Assembly: GCA_009760855.2 (NCBI GenBank)
Contig: WPIO01000028.1
Location: forward strand, 3,284,501 to 3,348,500
Direction of reading: 5' to 3'
DNA: 64,000 bases
Source of the DNA: Cristatella mucedo
Taxonomy: Eukaryota; Bryozoa; Phylactolaemata; Cristatellidae
Shown: one piece after another, positions 12,237 through 23,149 of the stretch
How the letters are laid out: every line of letters starts with the position of its first letter
Position numbering within the stretch: position 1 is the stretch's first letter
Program-made: the position numbers and the translations under genes
Notes under the pieces: generated by a model
Seen by the model: only the letters and a program-made list of their open reading frames with translations
What the model was told of the DNA's origin: nothing
Databases searched by the model: none

Positions 12237-13777
12237 TAATAATAATAATAATAATAATTCACTTGATAAAGCGCCCTCAGAGAACTCAATCTCTCTCTAG
12301 GCACTTTACATATTCTGTAAAGTGAAATGCAATTGAATGGTAAGTAAAATCATGCTTGAAAAAAAAACGAAATGAATAACATGGTTAGGGGTGACATGCA
12401 CAGGGTCAGCATGCAAATGTGGTTAGTGGCAGCATGCACAGTGTCAGCACGCATAAGCACATCAAGGACAAATCACAGGGACCCACTAAATGCTGTCCTA
12501 AATAGGTGTTTTTAGGTTCCTTTTAAATGTGGTCAGGTCAGGGGATGTTCCGACGCAGGTCGGGAGGGAGTTCCAGGCTTTGGGAGCGTAAAAACTAAAT
12601 GCATGGTCTCCAAAGGATTTAAGGTTTGTATGAGGTATTTCTAGACTGTTGGATTCCAAAAAGCAGGTGGTACGATGCTTGGCCTGATGGGGTAGTATAT
12701 CTGACAGATAGGCTGGAGCCATAGAATGAAGGGACCAAAAAGTGAGCGACAAAACCTTGAAGTCAATCCGTTGCTTGACTGGTAGCCAGTGCAGGTCGGC
12801 GAGAAGTAGAGTAATGTGGCAACTGCGACGCTCACGGCAGACAAGTCTAGATGCCAAGTTTTGCACCAGCTGCAATCGCCTTATCGCACATGCTGGTAGG
12901 CCAGTAAGCAGTGAGTTGCAGAAGTCGAGACGGGATGTCACGAATGCATGGACCAACTTAGATGTGGTATCTTTATCTAAACAAGCCCGAATTTTAGCAA
13001 TGTTATGAAGCTGAAAATTGGCGGATTTGACTGGGGAGCTGATATGGTCGTCTAACGAGAGGTCGCTTTGGAATATGACACCTTGATTTTGAGCTAATTC
13101 AAGTGGAAATATGCTGGCAGAGCCAATTTTGAGAGTCAGCCTGTCCAATCTCTGGATCACACTGGGTTTGCCCATAACTAGTAAGTAAGTTTTATCATCG
13201 TTTAGTTTTAGAAAATTTGCTGCCATCCATGTGCGGATGTCATCAATGCATGCAGCAAGTGAGTTTAGAGAATTTGAGGTGCTCGAAGACTGGGAGGGAT
13301 CGAAGCAAAGGTACAACTGAGTGTCATCCGCATAGAAGTGAAAGCCTAGATTGTGCTTGGCAATCACATCAGCAAGAGGCAGAGTATAAACCGTGAAAAG
13401 AACCGGACCAAGCACGGAGCCCTGAGGTACTCCATATTTCAGAGGTACTTCAGATGATCTGTGTCCATTCACGTCGATACTCTGGAGTCTCCCACTGAGA
13501 TAGGACCTGAACCACTGCAGAGCAGTGCCAGTGATGCCCAGGCAAGATGAGAGGCGCTCTAGAAGAACTTTGTGATCGATGGCATCAAAAGCTGCCGAAA
13601 GATCATGCAAAACAAGCAGAGACACTCTACCCATGTCTGCATTCCTAAGTAGGTCGTTGTATACCCGAAGCAATGCTGACTCTGTGGAGTGATTAGCTCT
13701 ATAGCCAGACTGGAACTTATTAGCAAGGTGTGAGGTTTCGATTTACGAGTTCAGCTGGTCCGCCACGACCCGTTAAC
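12237..13777 (-). mobile_element. Young L2-A copy inserted antisense in an older L2-A
   Basis: The copy is 5'-truncated, about 1.5 kb, with (AAT)n, hairpin tail and 3' UTR at 12237-12497 and ORF2 from 13673 to 12498. It is closely similar to the 24.8-26.2 and 45.5-47.2 kb copies, which suggests recent activity. A 2-4 base TAA overlap flanks it. Confidence 0.85.
12498..13673 (-). CDS. L2-A ORF2 reverse transcriptase, C-terminal 391 residues
   Basis: This is the longest intact L2-A reading frame in the window. It covers RT fingers-palm-thumb and the downstream conserved domain. Visible motifs are DLSAAFDAIDH (palm A, about residues 24-34), [10 protein letters not shown], the catalytic [10 protein letters not shown] (about residues 115-124), [10 protein letters not shown] and, near the C-terminus, SFGDHAFSFYAPKAWNSLP. 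Fragment homologues elsewhere have AFDTIDH. The endonuclease and upstream RT part are missing because of 5' truncation, so the frame has no natural start and is not an autonomous element. Confidence 0.85.
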   Translation of the reverse strand: MLRVYNDLLRNADMGRVSLLVLHDLSAAFDAIDHKVLLERLSSCLGITGTALQWFRSYLSGRLQSIDVNGHRSSEVPLKYGVPQGSVLGPVLFTVYTLPLADVIAKHNLGFHFYADDTQLYLCFDPSQSSSTSNSLNSLAACIDDIRTWMAANFLKLNDDKTYLLVMGKPSVIQRLDRLTLKIGSASIFPLELAQNQGVIFQSDLSLDDHISSPVKSANFQLHNIAKIRACLDKDTTSKLVHAFVTSRLDFCNSLLTGLPACAIRRLQLVQNLASRLVCRERRSCHITLLLADLHWLPVKQRIDFKVLSLTFWSLHSMAPAYLSDILPHQAKHRTTCFLESNSLEIPHTNLKSFGDHAFSFYAPKAWNSLPTCVGTSPDLTTFKRNLKTPI

Positions 13778-14711
13778 CATTCGATCATACTTCCTTTGCA
13801 AAAAATGTTAAGTGCCTAGAACGATATTGAGTTCTCTAGGGGTGCTATGACAAATGCACTAGTATTATTCTTCTCATTATTATTACTAAGTGTCTGTCCA
13901 CGATTCTTCGCTGTTCTTTATTTATACTGAATCTCTATGAAAAGTGATTAGGGTCCATGCGGAATAGAATATTACTTTATGCTGACGATGCTTGGCTGTA
14001 TTTGTCATTTTTGCCGTCTGAATCTGCTTCTTTTGTCTAATAAACTGAACGCTTGCCTTGCAGACATTCGTTAATCTAAACGTGTCCTTAATCTAAACGG
14101 CAATAAAGTGAGTTTGGGACACACGGAATCACGTGATTAGAAGACCTTCTTCTTCTTCTTATATAGGCGATCGATGCTGGTGTGCGACCATCACCGTGTA
14201 CTCGGAACTTAGCTGTTACCTTTGACAACTGCCCAAATATTGAAAACTTTGTTAGGAAGAGTGCCTCCACTGGTGGCTACTACGTTCAATCTCTATCTAA
14301 GATTAGGAGCTGTCTTCAATGGTTGCTAGCAAGGACTTTAACATCTGTCTGGTTCGGTCTTAGGTATATTATTGCGAAACAATTTGCCTGGCCTACCGAA
14401 ATAGCCATTCGGTCACTACAGCTGGTGGTGAATATGGCTGCAAGACTATTTTCAAAACCCGGAGGTTTGGCCATGTGTCCCCTCTGTTGAAAGAGCTTGG
14501 ATGGCTGCCGGTTGATAAATGGATACAGAGTATAAAGTTATTCCGCAGACCCACAAGACCAGCCACGGCTTGTTCCTTCATACCTAGCTAAACTGCTACA
14601 CAAGTTTTAGCCTCCTCGTGCCCCTCTGCTTAAAACCGTTGGCGACAGAAACATTTGCTATTCGGGTCCTAAACTATGGAATTCACTTCCAAAGTACTTA
14701 CGCAATTAAAT

Positions 14712-14833
14712 CTACTCTCTAATTTGATCTATAATATAATATAATAATATAATATAATATATATAATATAATAATATATATATAATAATAATAATAATAA
14801 TATGATAATATAATATAATATAATAAAATAATC
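14712..14833 (+). repeat. AT-rich (TAATA/TAA)n microsatellite inside L2-B
   Basis: About 120 bases consist almost only of A and T in TAATA, TATA and TAA words. The block splits the L2-B C-terminal coding sequence. Confidence 0.9.
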
Positions 14834-15073
14834 TAAGTTGCCTAATGTGACATCCTGTCAAGCCGTTCTGAACTGCTACTTCCATACTAATCACTACCTC
14901 AACTGTTGTCCTGACCCAGCTAGGCTTTTTATTTTCTCTTTTTGGGTAATATGAAGTGTGTTGGCTCCAGAATGCGTACCGAAAGCCGCTAACATACATT
15001 GTAGATAAGATAACATACATTGGAGATACATTGTATTGCGCTACTTTCAGGACGAGACCGGAGGCCGTCATAA

Positions 15074-15120
15074 GAAGTTCGCGCCGCTCCGAAGGCAGCC
15101 GTCGGGGCGGCGCGAACTTC
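15074..15120. repeat. Perfect 14-bp inverted repeat, GC-rich hairpin
   Basis: Arms GAAGTTCGCGCCGC (15074-15087) and its exact reverse complement (15107-15120) flank a 19-base spacer. It lies between two L2-B fragments of opposite orientation. Function unknown; it could be an RNA hairpin or a small foldback. Confidence 0.8.
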
Positions 15121-15139
15121 GGCTGTACGTGCGAATATA

Positions 15140-15548
15140 ATGCAATCTATTGTAATGTATCTCCGTCTGTAACTCCACAAAGTCATAAAGACCATATGAA
15201 TGTGACGCAGGAGAGTTTTATATAGCGCAATCACAGCCTAAGCAGCTATCGGTACGCATTCGGTAGCCAACAGACTTCATCTCACGCAACAAAGAGAAAG
15301 TGGGAAGCATAGCAGAGGCAGGAGAGCAGGAGAGCAGTTGAGGCAGTGACTAGCATGGAAGCAGCAGCTCAGGACCGCTGAAAAGGACGAGCCATAGTCG
15401 ACAGTAGGAGAGTAGTTGTCGTTGCGTAAGAATTGTGGAAGCGAGTTCCACAGTCTAGGACCTGCAGAGCTAAAGGGCTTCTGTCGCCAACGGTCTCTAA
15501 GCGGAGGAATTGGACAGCTAACGGTCTCTAAGCGGAGGAGGAATGGAA
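15140..15548 (-). mobile_element. L2-B 3' fragment
   Basis: The minus strand matches the L2-B 3' UTR, beginning with TAATGTATCTCCGTCTGTAA at the outer end, and the last ORF2 codons. A short stretch (GGTCTCTAAGCGGAGGA) is duplicated at about 15492 and 15523. Confidence 0.8.
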
Positions 15549-16009
15549 TGGAGCAGCAAAAACAGCGGCCGCCGACGACCGCTGGCGAACTCACACGTTC
15601 AAGCTGCCATGCGTGCGCCTTGGGCCAACCACCCTTCAGCGCTCAATGATAATCCGTCCTCCGGAAGTCGTAGCTTCGATTGAGGAGGCTCCCTAAGCTC
15701 CGGGTTAAACGCGCCTTAGAGGCCGGACGCCTCTCTAGAATGCCTACTCATCTGAAAGGGAGTGACGAACAGGTTTGACGAGAAGGACTTTGCTCCTTTT
15801 TGCCAGGTCCCTTCAGATCTGCCCGACGAGACTCGTCGTTCAAAAATTTCTAGGAAATGTCATTATACCTCTGACAAAATAATGGCGGATCCCTACGCGA
15901 ACGGAAACCGACGCCGCGCGAGAACGCGCTGTGGACGCACGGTTCTCGCAGAGCTCGCGTCCGAAGCCAGCTCTCTGCGGACGCGATTTCCACTAAAGTT
16001 AAATATTAG

Positions 16010-16165
16010 CTGATTAGAAAGTCTCATCTGTATATAGCGGCAGAGGATTCTTACCGACGCTTTTTAGCGCTGTGCAAGAACAAACGGCCCGCTGCAGGAC
16101 TCGAACCCACGACCTGGCGAAGAGCGAGTGCCTTGCTCCCACTGGTCTGAGCCTACTGGGCACTC
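16010..16165 (-). mobile_element. SINE-A copy with well-preserved tRNA-like head
   Basis: On the minus strand a tRNA-like head is visible: GCCC acceptor-like start, D-arm GCTC...GAGC, and T-arm GGTCGTGGGTTCGAGTCC. It is followed by the SINE-A body and tail (GGTAAGAATCCTCTGCCGCTATA). The acceptor stem is only partly paired, so it is SINE rather than a working tRNA gene. Confidence 0.65.
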
Positions 16166-17070
16166 GACGGAAGCTCTGTGGCCAGCAGTAAATGGCGAGC
16201 GGACCTTCAAAGATCAAAGGGTAGTCATCTAGAGTTTACTTTCGCTCGCACCGTCACAATGTGTAAGATGAATATCGCACCGATGAAGTACGCAGCAACG
16301 AAATACTTGACGGACCGCACCGGGAAAAATCCGACTCAATCCTAAGTTCACCGCTGCATCGCTCCAGTGACGTCTGCCCATAGTCTGCTGGGCTTTTCTT
16401 GCTGCTATTTCAAAACGTCATGGGATGCATCTTTTCTTCACTGTCGAGCCGGGCGAATTTCATCCAAAGAGCATCTCCAAATTTAGGGTCCACTCAGACG
16501 ACAGTGAAATGGCCCTAACAAGTTGTCGCACGTATGACATCGCGTTTAGATTAGTTCAATTCCTTTTAATCAGGAATCCAGGACTGTGCTTTCATTGATT
16601 CCGGCGGAAAACCAGCAGCGCGTCTGGTCTGTCGTCAACCGCGCATCGCTTCTAGATAATGTCACTTCTGTGTGAGCTTCAATGGCATCTTACCAAGCAT
16701 CGAATCGACTTCCTCTTTGTGGCCCAACTGTCGCTTCACTCGTTTGCACTCGTACCTGTCCGACCTCCATCGTCTTTCACATCCAAGACACTGTAGTTGT
16801 ATCTTGCCTTTATGATGCGCTTTGTTCCTAAAAACCTAGTTGCATAGAGCCTCAACGAGAAATGGCTCTGAGAAGTCATCAGATGCAGAATCAGTAGCAT
16901 ACTTTGTTGTCCTATCAGCTCAGCATGCTTACAGTAGACACGCTACATTGCAATGCACATACTGTTCTGAAGCCGTGCATGCGATAATTTGGCGGCTAAT
17001 TTTTTATTGCTCCCATCGAGCGGGTTGACCGCCGCTAGGACGGGCTCACCTCACGACCTACAAATTAGGC
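16166..17070. other. Unassigned spacer
   Basis: No gene, RNA or repeat family was recognised in this stretch. Confidence 0.3.
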
Positions 17071-17074
17071 TATT

Positions 17075-17450
17075 GGGTCAGTGTAAGCTCCGGGCATTGA
17101 AAGCATGCGAACTAAATGCACGGTTTCTAAAAGATTTGACGTTGGTTAGAGGTATGGCCAAATAATTGGAGTGAAAAAGGGAAGTGGCACTGTACCTCTC
17201 CTGGCGGGTAAGTATTTCTTATGGGTACGCTGGATTCAGAATGAGGAGACCTAGCTGTGAGCCATAACTCCTTGATATAGATAGGCTGCTTGATTGGAAG
17301 CCAGTGTCGGTCGGTGAGAAGTGGTGTGATACGGATATTGGGACGCTCACTAAAGACAAGCTTTGCTACAGAGTTTTGCACCAACTGTGAGCTGCTGATT
17401 CAACAGGCCGGTAGACCACTAAGTTACCTCGACCTTGTCCAATGTCTGTT
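17075..17450 (-). mobile_element. Old L2-A fragment
   Basis: The minus strand matches, with many differences, the ORF2 C-terminal stretch (LVQNSVAKLVFSERPNIRIT-like, HWLPIKQ). Frames are broken and no 3' tail is present. Confidence 0.65.
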
Positions 17451-19355
17451 GCAGATTATTACAAACGCATCTCTCACTTCTCTGCATTGTTGTGCGATTG
17501 GCAAAGAAACATTAGGTGCGACATGGCAGCCGATCAAGATGCCCAGGCCACCAGTCAACAGATTAAAATAAATGGGTTCTAAAATGGTAATATTCTGAGA
17601 TACGAATTGTGTTTTTAATATCTTATCCCAACAATAAATTGTAAATAGCTATTGCTTCGTAAACAGTTTCTTCTATGGTCAGGGCAATGATATTTTGAAA
17701 TCCTCCATAATTACTCTTAGGTAAGGTCCGTGAGTCAGGTTCGCATTTACAATGGGCGCTCTGCCGCTACCCAAATTAGTGAGGTTGGTCAGATATAATA
17801 CAATTAGGTTGTATCCATAGCATTGAAACTATACAGGTGCCTTAAAGGGAATATTTATAGTCTAAAATTGCAGACTGAGAGAATAACAAGCAGCCATATT
17901 TGATTGTTATAATATCGAGGTAATTGCTTGAGGAGCAGATACATTTTGCACCACGTGTGTAGAAAATGTACTAAGACAAGAGTGAAAAATTACTCCATGA
18001 AAATGTCTGCTAAGAGATGCCAGAGACCTAGCAATTATACTTCGCCATGCTTTTCAGGGATCAACACCTTGCCCTCGGCACCTTATTTGCCATGCGAGCA
18101 CAGCAAGAGAGCCCTCGTAGGCGTGAGCATTTAATGCTCGCTAGATTGGAACTTCCTGCACGGTACTAGGTCTTGTGTGCAACGTCATTACTTGATAAAT
18201 TGCAACATATCTTCAGACTATTTCAAGGGGAAAATAGAGGGTCGAAGGTTGCTTTGCCAATGAATTGGGCGGAAACCGTACGCCACCACAAGCAACTGCT
18301 ACTACTGCACTCGCGGACCAGTCCAAACATTGAACAGGCAAAGCATAGATTCTTCTTCATATCATGCATCCATCATGCCGCGTATCTACACATTCATTCA
18401 TTCACCATTTTCCTAACACCACACTACTCTTAGATCCCTGTCCCACCGGGAAGTGACGAGCCAGCTTCGGACGAGAGCAGCACAAGAGACAGAGAGGAAG
18501 ATTCTGCGGATCCTGGTTCCAAGTTCAAAATAAATTTCGGCTGATGCGAGAAAAAAATGCTAGGCAACTTAGCTTTTTGCTTATCGGCAGACGAGTCTTG
18601 AAGGCTATCAGTCTGAGGCTGCAGAGGTCGTGGCTGCTTGCATTACTGACATCATCACGGTGCCCGCGATCTGGACTATAGCGAACGGACTGCAGATGGC
18701 CTAGACGTGTTTGCTCGAGTCATTTTCTGGACAACAAGACTGTGGACGGGCCGATGTTTAGCTATTCCATCTTCGTGAAGTCGCTTCCTTTGCTCCGTCA
18801 CTATAAGCGAGCAGCCAGCACGAGGCGGTAGGTCAATCCTCGCGATCAGTCTCCTATCCTACGCGTCAGAGAAATATGGAACGTTGTTGTTCCCGTCTTT
18901 GACGTTCCATTCGGTCGTCGATTGCGACTGGGCGGTGGAGAGATGCAGGTCGTAACAGCACAGTGCGGATCGCTCTCACGAAAGCGTGAAAAAACCATAG
19001 CCAGCAAAGTGTTGAAAGATACTTCTCGCACGCACAGTCGAGTGCGATTTTCGAGCTTCGTCGGGTTTTTGCACAACCGTCGGTTACTTGTTACCGCAGC
19101 TGTAATCGGCGTAAATAAGTGCTATAATAAATAACGTAAATAAAATAATAACGTAAATAAGTGCACTACGTCCGATGATTCGCGAAGGAATCGGCGATCA
19201 GTCGGCCCGATCGATGATTGATGGCGATCAAAGTCAACTTTAGTCGAATAAGAGTACATTGCGTTGTTGGACTGTGGCATTTCGTTGAACCCTTGCTTTA
19301 CCACCTCTGCACTCTCATACAGAATACTTTTGCATGGCGTCGTTATGGCCTAATA
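17451..19355. other. Unassigned spacer
   Basis: No recognisable gene, RNA or repeat family. Only short unsupported ORFs are present. Confidence 0.3.
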
Positions 19356-19359
19356 ATAT

Positions 19360-19475
19360 AAAAATAATAATAATGCACTTGATAAAGCGCTGTTGGAGAA
19401 CTCAATCTCTTTCTAGGCGCTTTACGTTTGCTGCAAAGGGAATATTCGTATGACAATATAGCACACTAGATCAAG
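19360..19475 (-). mobile_element. L2-A 3' tail fragment
   Basis: An (AAT)n tail is followed by the hairpin block (ACTTGATAAAGCGC...GGCGCTTTAC) and the first 3' UTR bases in minus orientation. No coding part remains. Confidence 0.8.
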
Positions 19476-19617
19476 ACGGCAGTATCTCTCTCTGTTTGCT
19501 AAAGCTCGGTTGGAACTGGCTACCGATTCGCAACTTTGAAAGCTAGTTGTACAATAATTCCGAGGCATACCGAGAGTTTTCACAGCCAACTGTAATGTAG
19601 CTCACTTTTGTGCTCAT

Positions 19618-19741
19618 CCTCCACCAAGCACAACCCTGTGCGAAGGCTATAAGGCTACCGCTTGCAGCAGGAATGAAGGATCACCCACCGCAGGATTCCA
19701 ACTCAACGCGAGCCTTACGTAGTGTGCCATCACGGCTCACC
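19618..19741 (-). mobile_element. SINE-A copy
   Basis: The reverse complement gives the SINE-A order: GTGAGCCGTGATGGCACACT head, B-box-like stretch, then GCAGGATTC...GGGTGATCC and TAGCCTTATAGCC tail. It is diverged and lies next to the GA microsatellite. Confidence 0.65.
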
Positions 19742-19785
19742 GAGAGAAGCCACGCTTCCATAACCAGAAACACCTGATCAGAGAG

Positions 19786-19789
19786 AGAG

Positions 19790-19876
<87 letters not shown>

Positions 19877-19930
19877 GAGAGACAGAGAGAGAGAGAGAGA
19901 CAGAGAGAAAGAGAAAGACAGAGAGAGATT
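19786..19930 (+). repeat. (GA)n / (GACA)n microsatellite
   Basis: A long, nearly pure GA tract is followed by GACAGACA and mixed GAGACAGA units. The reverse-strand Ser-Leu repeat ORF here is only an artefact of the repeat. Confidence 0.95.
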
Positions 19931-20519
19931 TTGGTCTTACCAAGTCAAATACTGAGCTTCTGATATGTAAGCTCAAGCGGTTGAAGTTGTCGATTAAAGT
20001 GTGAAAGCAATAGATCAGAGATAGCGTCACCAACTATTTTCCATTTTCTCCAGTCGGCTAAATGAGTTGTGCTTCTCCAACAATGCGGACGGTTTATTTG
20101 AATCTTCAGGCAAATCACATGTAACCCCATTGCATGATGCCAACACATTGACATTGCATCAAGGAGCCTTAAGGCGCTGCTGCTGTATAACGGGAACGAG
20201 TAAACGTCTCGTCTAATGTTGCTCTCATTTTAACCCAAAGAGGACTTGACCAGCCTCAAAATATTGCTGGGTAGCTTGAAGTAAAGCAACTGTAGCTGGT
20301 AGTTTAATGAAAACCATTTTAAAATGGTGGTCATTCCTGATGGGCCTCCGAGGCAGTTTCACAGAATTTCTCGGTTAGTTCTTCACCTACGAAAGAGTGG
20401 GGAAGCTATCGCGGACAAACTATCACCAACTATCACATCGACAGTCATTTGAAGACTACTGTAGGGCGTAAAAATCGATCCTAGCAAAGACCAAGTCTAG
20501 CTTCTATGAATGCATTGTT
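19931..20519. other. Unassigned spacer
   Basis: No recognisable gene or repeat family lies between the GA tract and the next L2-A copy. Confidence 0.3.
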
Positions 20520-22560
20520 GAATCACAGATAAGCAATCAAAAAATGCTGATTTCGACGACCAACCATCTCCTCAACCGCTCTCAGATTCGCTTCTTACAT
20601 GTTGATCCTTGTGATGATCGAGTCGATTGCTTCTCTCGATTCATTGTCAGAAGATAGACAAGATCGGGGAATCCATCCCTCCGCTGACAACCTCCCCAAT
20701 AGAATGCTGTTCCCCGATTCCTAGCTGCACCTCAATGTCTAAATTTAAGCAGGTCACTAGTGATCTAGTCCTGAAGTTCGTATCCCAATCAAAGAAGACA
20801 ACAAGTCCTCTGGACCCTATTCCCACTGTCCTGCTCCTATGTTGCATTGATCTGCTGCTGCCATGCATAACCAACATCATTAATATGTCATTAGCCTCAG
20901 GTCATGTCTCAGCACCTTTCAAAAAAGCTGTAGTCAGGCCACTTCTAATGAAAGCGACATTAGACCAAGAGAACTTGAGCAACAACCGCCCAGTCTCCCT
21001 TCAAGCATCCCTATCAAAGACACTGGAACGGATCGTGGCGGACCAGCTGAACTCATATATCGAAAATTCGACCCTTGCTAGTAAGTTCCAGTCTGGCTTT
21101 AGAGCTAATCACTCCACAGAGTCAGCATTGCCTAGGGTATACAACGACCTACTTTGGAATGCAGACATGGGTAGAGTGTCTGCTTGTTTTTCTTGATCTT
21201 TCGGCAGCTTTTGATACTATCGATCACAAAGTTCTTCTAGAGCACCTCTCATCTCGCCTGGGCATCACTGGCACTGCTCTGTAATGGTTCAGGTCCTATC
21301 TCAGTCGGAGACTCCAGAGTACTGACGAGAATGGACAAAGATCATCCAAGGTCCCTCTGAAATATGGAGTACCTCAGGGCTCCGTGCTAGGTCCGGTTCT
21401 TTTCCCGGTTTATACTCTGCCTCTTGCTGATATGATTGCCAAGCACAATCTAGGCTTTCACTTTTGTGCGGATGACACTCAGTTGTACCTTTGCTTTGAT
21501 CCCTCCAAGCCTTCTAGCACCTTAAATTATGTCAACTCACTTGCTGCATATATTGATGACATCCGCAAATGGATGGCAGAAAATGTTCTAAAATTAAACG
21601 ATGATAAAACTAACTAACTAGTTATGGGCAAACCCAGTGTGATTCAGACACTGGAAAGGCTGACGCTCAAAAAAGACTCTGCCAGCATATCTCCTGTTGA
21701 ATCAGCTCGAAATCTGTGTCATATTCCAAAGCGACCTCTCGTTAGAAGACCGCAACAGCTCCACAGTCAAATCTACCTACTTTCAGCTACAAAACATTGC
21801 TAAAATTCGGGCTTGTTTAGATAATGATACCACATCTAAATTTGTGCATGCATTCGTGACATCCCGTCTCGACTTCTGCAACTCACTGCTTACTGGCCTA
21901 CCAGCATGTACGATCGAGCGATTGCAGCTGGTGCAAAACTCTGCAGCTAGGCTTGTCTATCGTGAGCATCGCAGTTGCCACATCACACCACTTCTTGCCG
22001 ACCTGCACTGGCTGCCAGTCAAGCAACGGATTGACTTTAAGGTTTTGTCGATCACTAATAGGTCACTTCATTCTTTGGCTCCAGCCTATCTCTAAGATCT
22101 ACTCCCCCACCAGGCCAAGCATCGTACTACCCGCTTTTCGGAATCCAGCAGTCTACCAATTCTTCGTACAAACCTCAAATCCTTTCGAGAACGCGCCTCC
22201 AGTTCTCATGCTCCCAAAGCCTGGAACTCCCTCCCGACCTGCGTCATAACATCCCCAGACTTGACCACATTTAAAAAGAACTTAAATACACACCTATTTA
22301 GGACAGCATTTAGTGGGTCCCTGTGATTCGTCCTTGATGTGCTTATGCGTGCTGACACTGTGCATGCTGCCACTAACCTAACTTGCATGCTAACCCTGTG
22401 CATGTCATCCATAACCATGCTATTCATGTTGTTTGTGTATCAAGCATGATATTACGTACTATTCAATCGCATTTCCCTTTGCAGCAATTGTAAAGCGCCT
22501 AGAAAGAGATTGAGTTCTCTGAGGGCGCTTTACCAAGTGCATTATCTTTATTATTATTAT
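20520..22560 (+). mobile_element. L2-A copy, longest upstream extent, inactivated
   Basis: The linker before RT (20627-21196 open, 189 residues, with the KPLLMKATLD-like and NNRPVSLQASLSKTLERIV segments) leads into [16 protein letters not shown]-like, YADD-like (here CADD) and the C-terminal domain. It ends with hairpin tail and TTATTATTAT at 22500-22560. A frameshift after about 21190, a stop near 21283 and further shifts near 21616 and 21700 kill it. The catalytic Tyr before ADD is replaced by Cys (FHFCADD). Confidence 0.85.
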
Positions 22561-22619
22561 ATCACAACGGAAGTGGCCAACGCGGGAAGAGTTTTTAGGG
22601 ATAGACAATATTGAATGGG

Positions 22620-23010
22620 GGTGACTGGTAAACTCTTGGAAGGTGGTGGTGCCAATACAGCACACCACGCTGTGCCTCACCGAGAAATCGTTTAGTTCTT
22701 TAGACAATGAGCTAGCAGCTTCAAAGTACTTTCAAGACGGCTTTCCCAAATTGTCAGAGACTGCAAAATCAAAGCTGTTATCTTCTTCAGACCAGGTGAA
22801 GAAATTCGTTCAGCGTTCCGAGTTCATCAGCAAACTTAAAAGGGCGGAGAAAGTGGCATGGAATAGTTTCATTACATCTGTTCTCGGCTTTTTAGGAAAT
22901 CACAAATTGTGAACTGTGGCTAAAAACTGTGACCAGGTGTCTCGGGCACTCATCAAGAACTATTCCAAAGTGCGATGCGGAATTCCCCTGAAAGCGCATC
23001 ATATATTGCT
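22620..23010 (+). pseudogene. Fragment of a transposon-associated invertebrate protein family (FLGNHK type)
   Basis: The 89-residue stretch 22643-22912 ends in AWNSFITSVLGFLGNHK. After a stop, another frame reads KNYSKVRCGIPLKAHHI (about 22960-23000). From memory these two blocks are consecutive in an abundant, poorly characterised family of invertebrate proteins often found next to transposons, which also carry a downstream GERFHQD motif. That motif is absent here. The fragment is truncated and frame-broken. The family link is by recollection and needs a search. Confidence 0.45.
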
Positions 23011-23149
23011 AATCTTTTCTTCTTCTTAACTTTTTTAAATAATCTTGACGACAACTTACGCTGTGTCTCACATTTTGTGTACTGGCTGACTTTTTCTTCC
23101 GTGGCTCATTTGCATGACCAAAACTCACAACGCGGGTCACGCACTCGAT

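Larger units (their letters stand above)
11843..13893 (+). mobile_element. L2-A 3' fragment inserted in L2-B and itself split
   Basis: 11843-12236 carries the C-terminal ORF2 segment and 3' UTR up to GCATGCTACCACTAA. The expected continuation (CCATTCGATC..., hairpin, ATTATT) is found at 13778-13893. A minus-strand L2-A copy lies between. The two halves join with no loss relative to the intact sequence at 61065-61170. Confidence 0.8.
9620..14992 (+). mobile_element. L2-B retrotransposon, host of a three-level nested insertion
   Basis: The L2-B sequence runs 9620-11838. It covers the 5' leader shared with 44580-44900, then broken endonuclease sequence and linker, into the RT with the AFxxIDH motif near 11650. 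It stops at about 11838 in the stretch before the GVPQ motif. It resumes at about 13900, just before the IYT...YADD segment (tyrosine-Ala-Asp-Asp near 13980), and continues to 14992. An AT microsatellite interrupts it at 14712-14833. The gap is filled by another element. Stops and frameshifts are frequent, so the copy is dead. Confidence 0.75.

Noticed and set aside
16080-16160. Possible true tRNA gene on the minus strand
   Set aside because: The acceptor and anticodon stems pair poorly and the SINE-A body and tail follow directly.
19737-20033. Minus-strand ORF with Ser-Leu repeats
   Set aside because: It is a direct translation of the (GA)n microsatellite. The same applies to 32351-32551.
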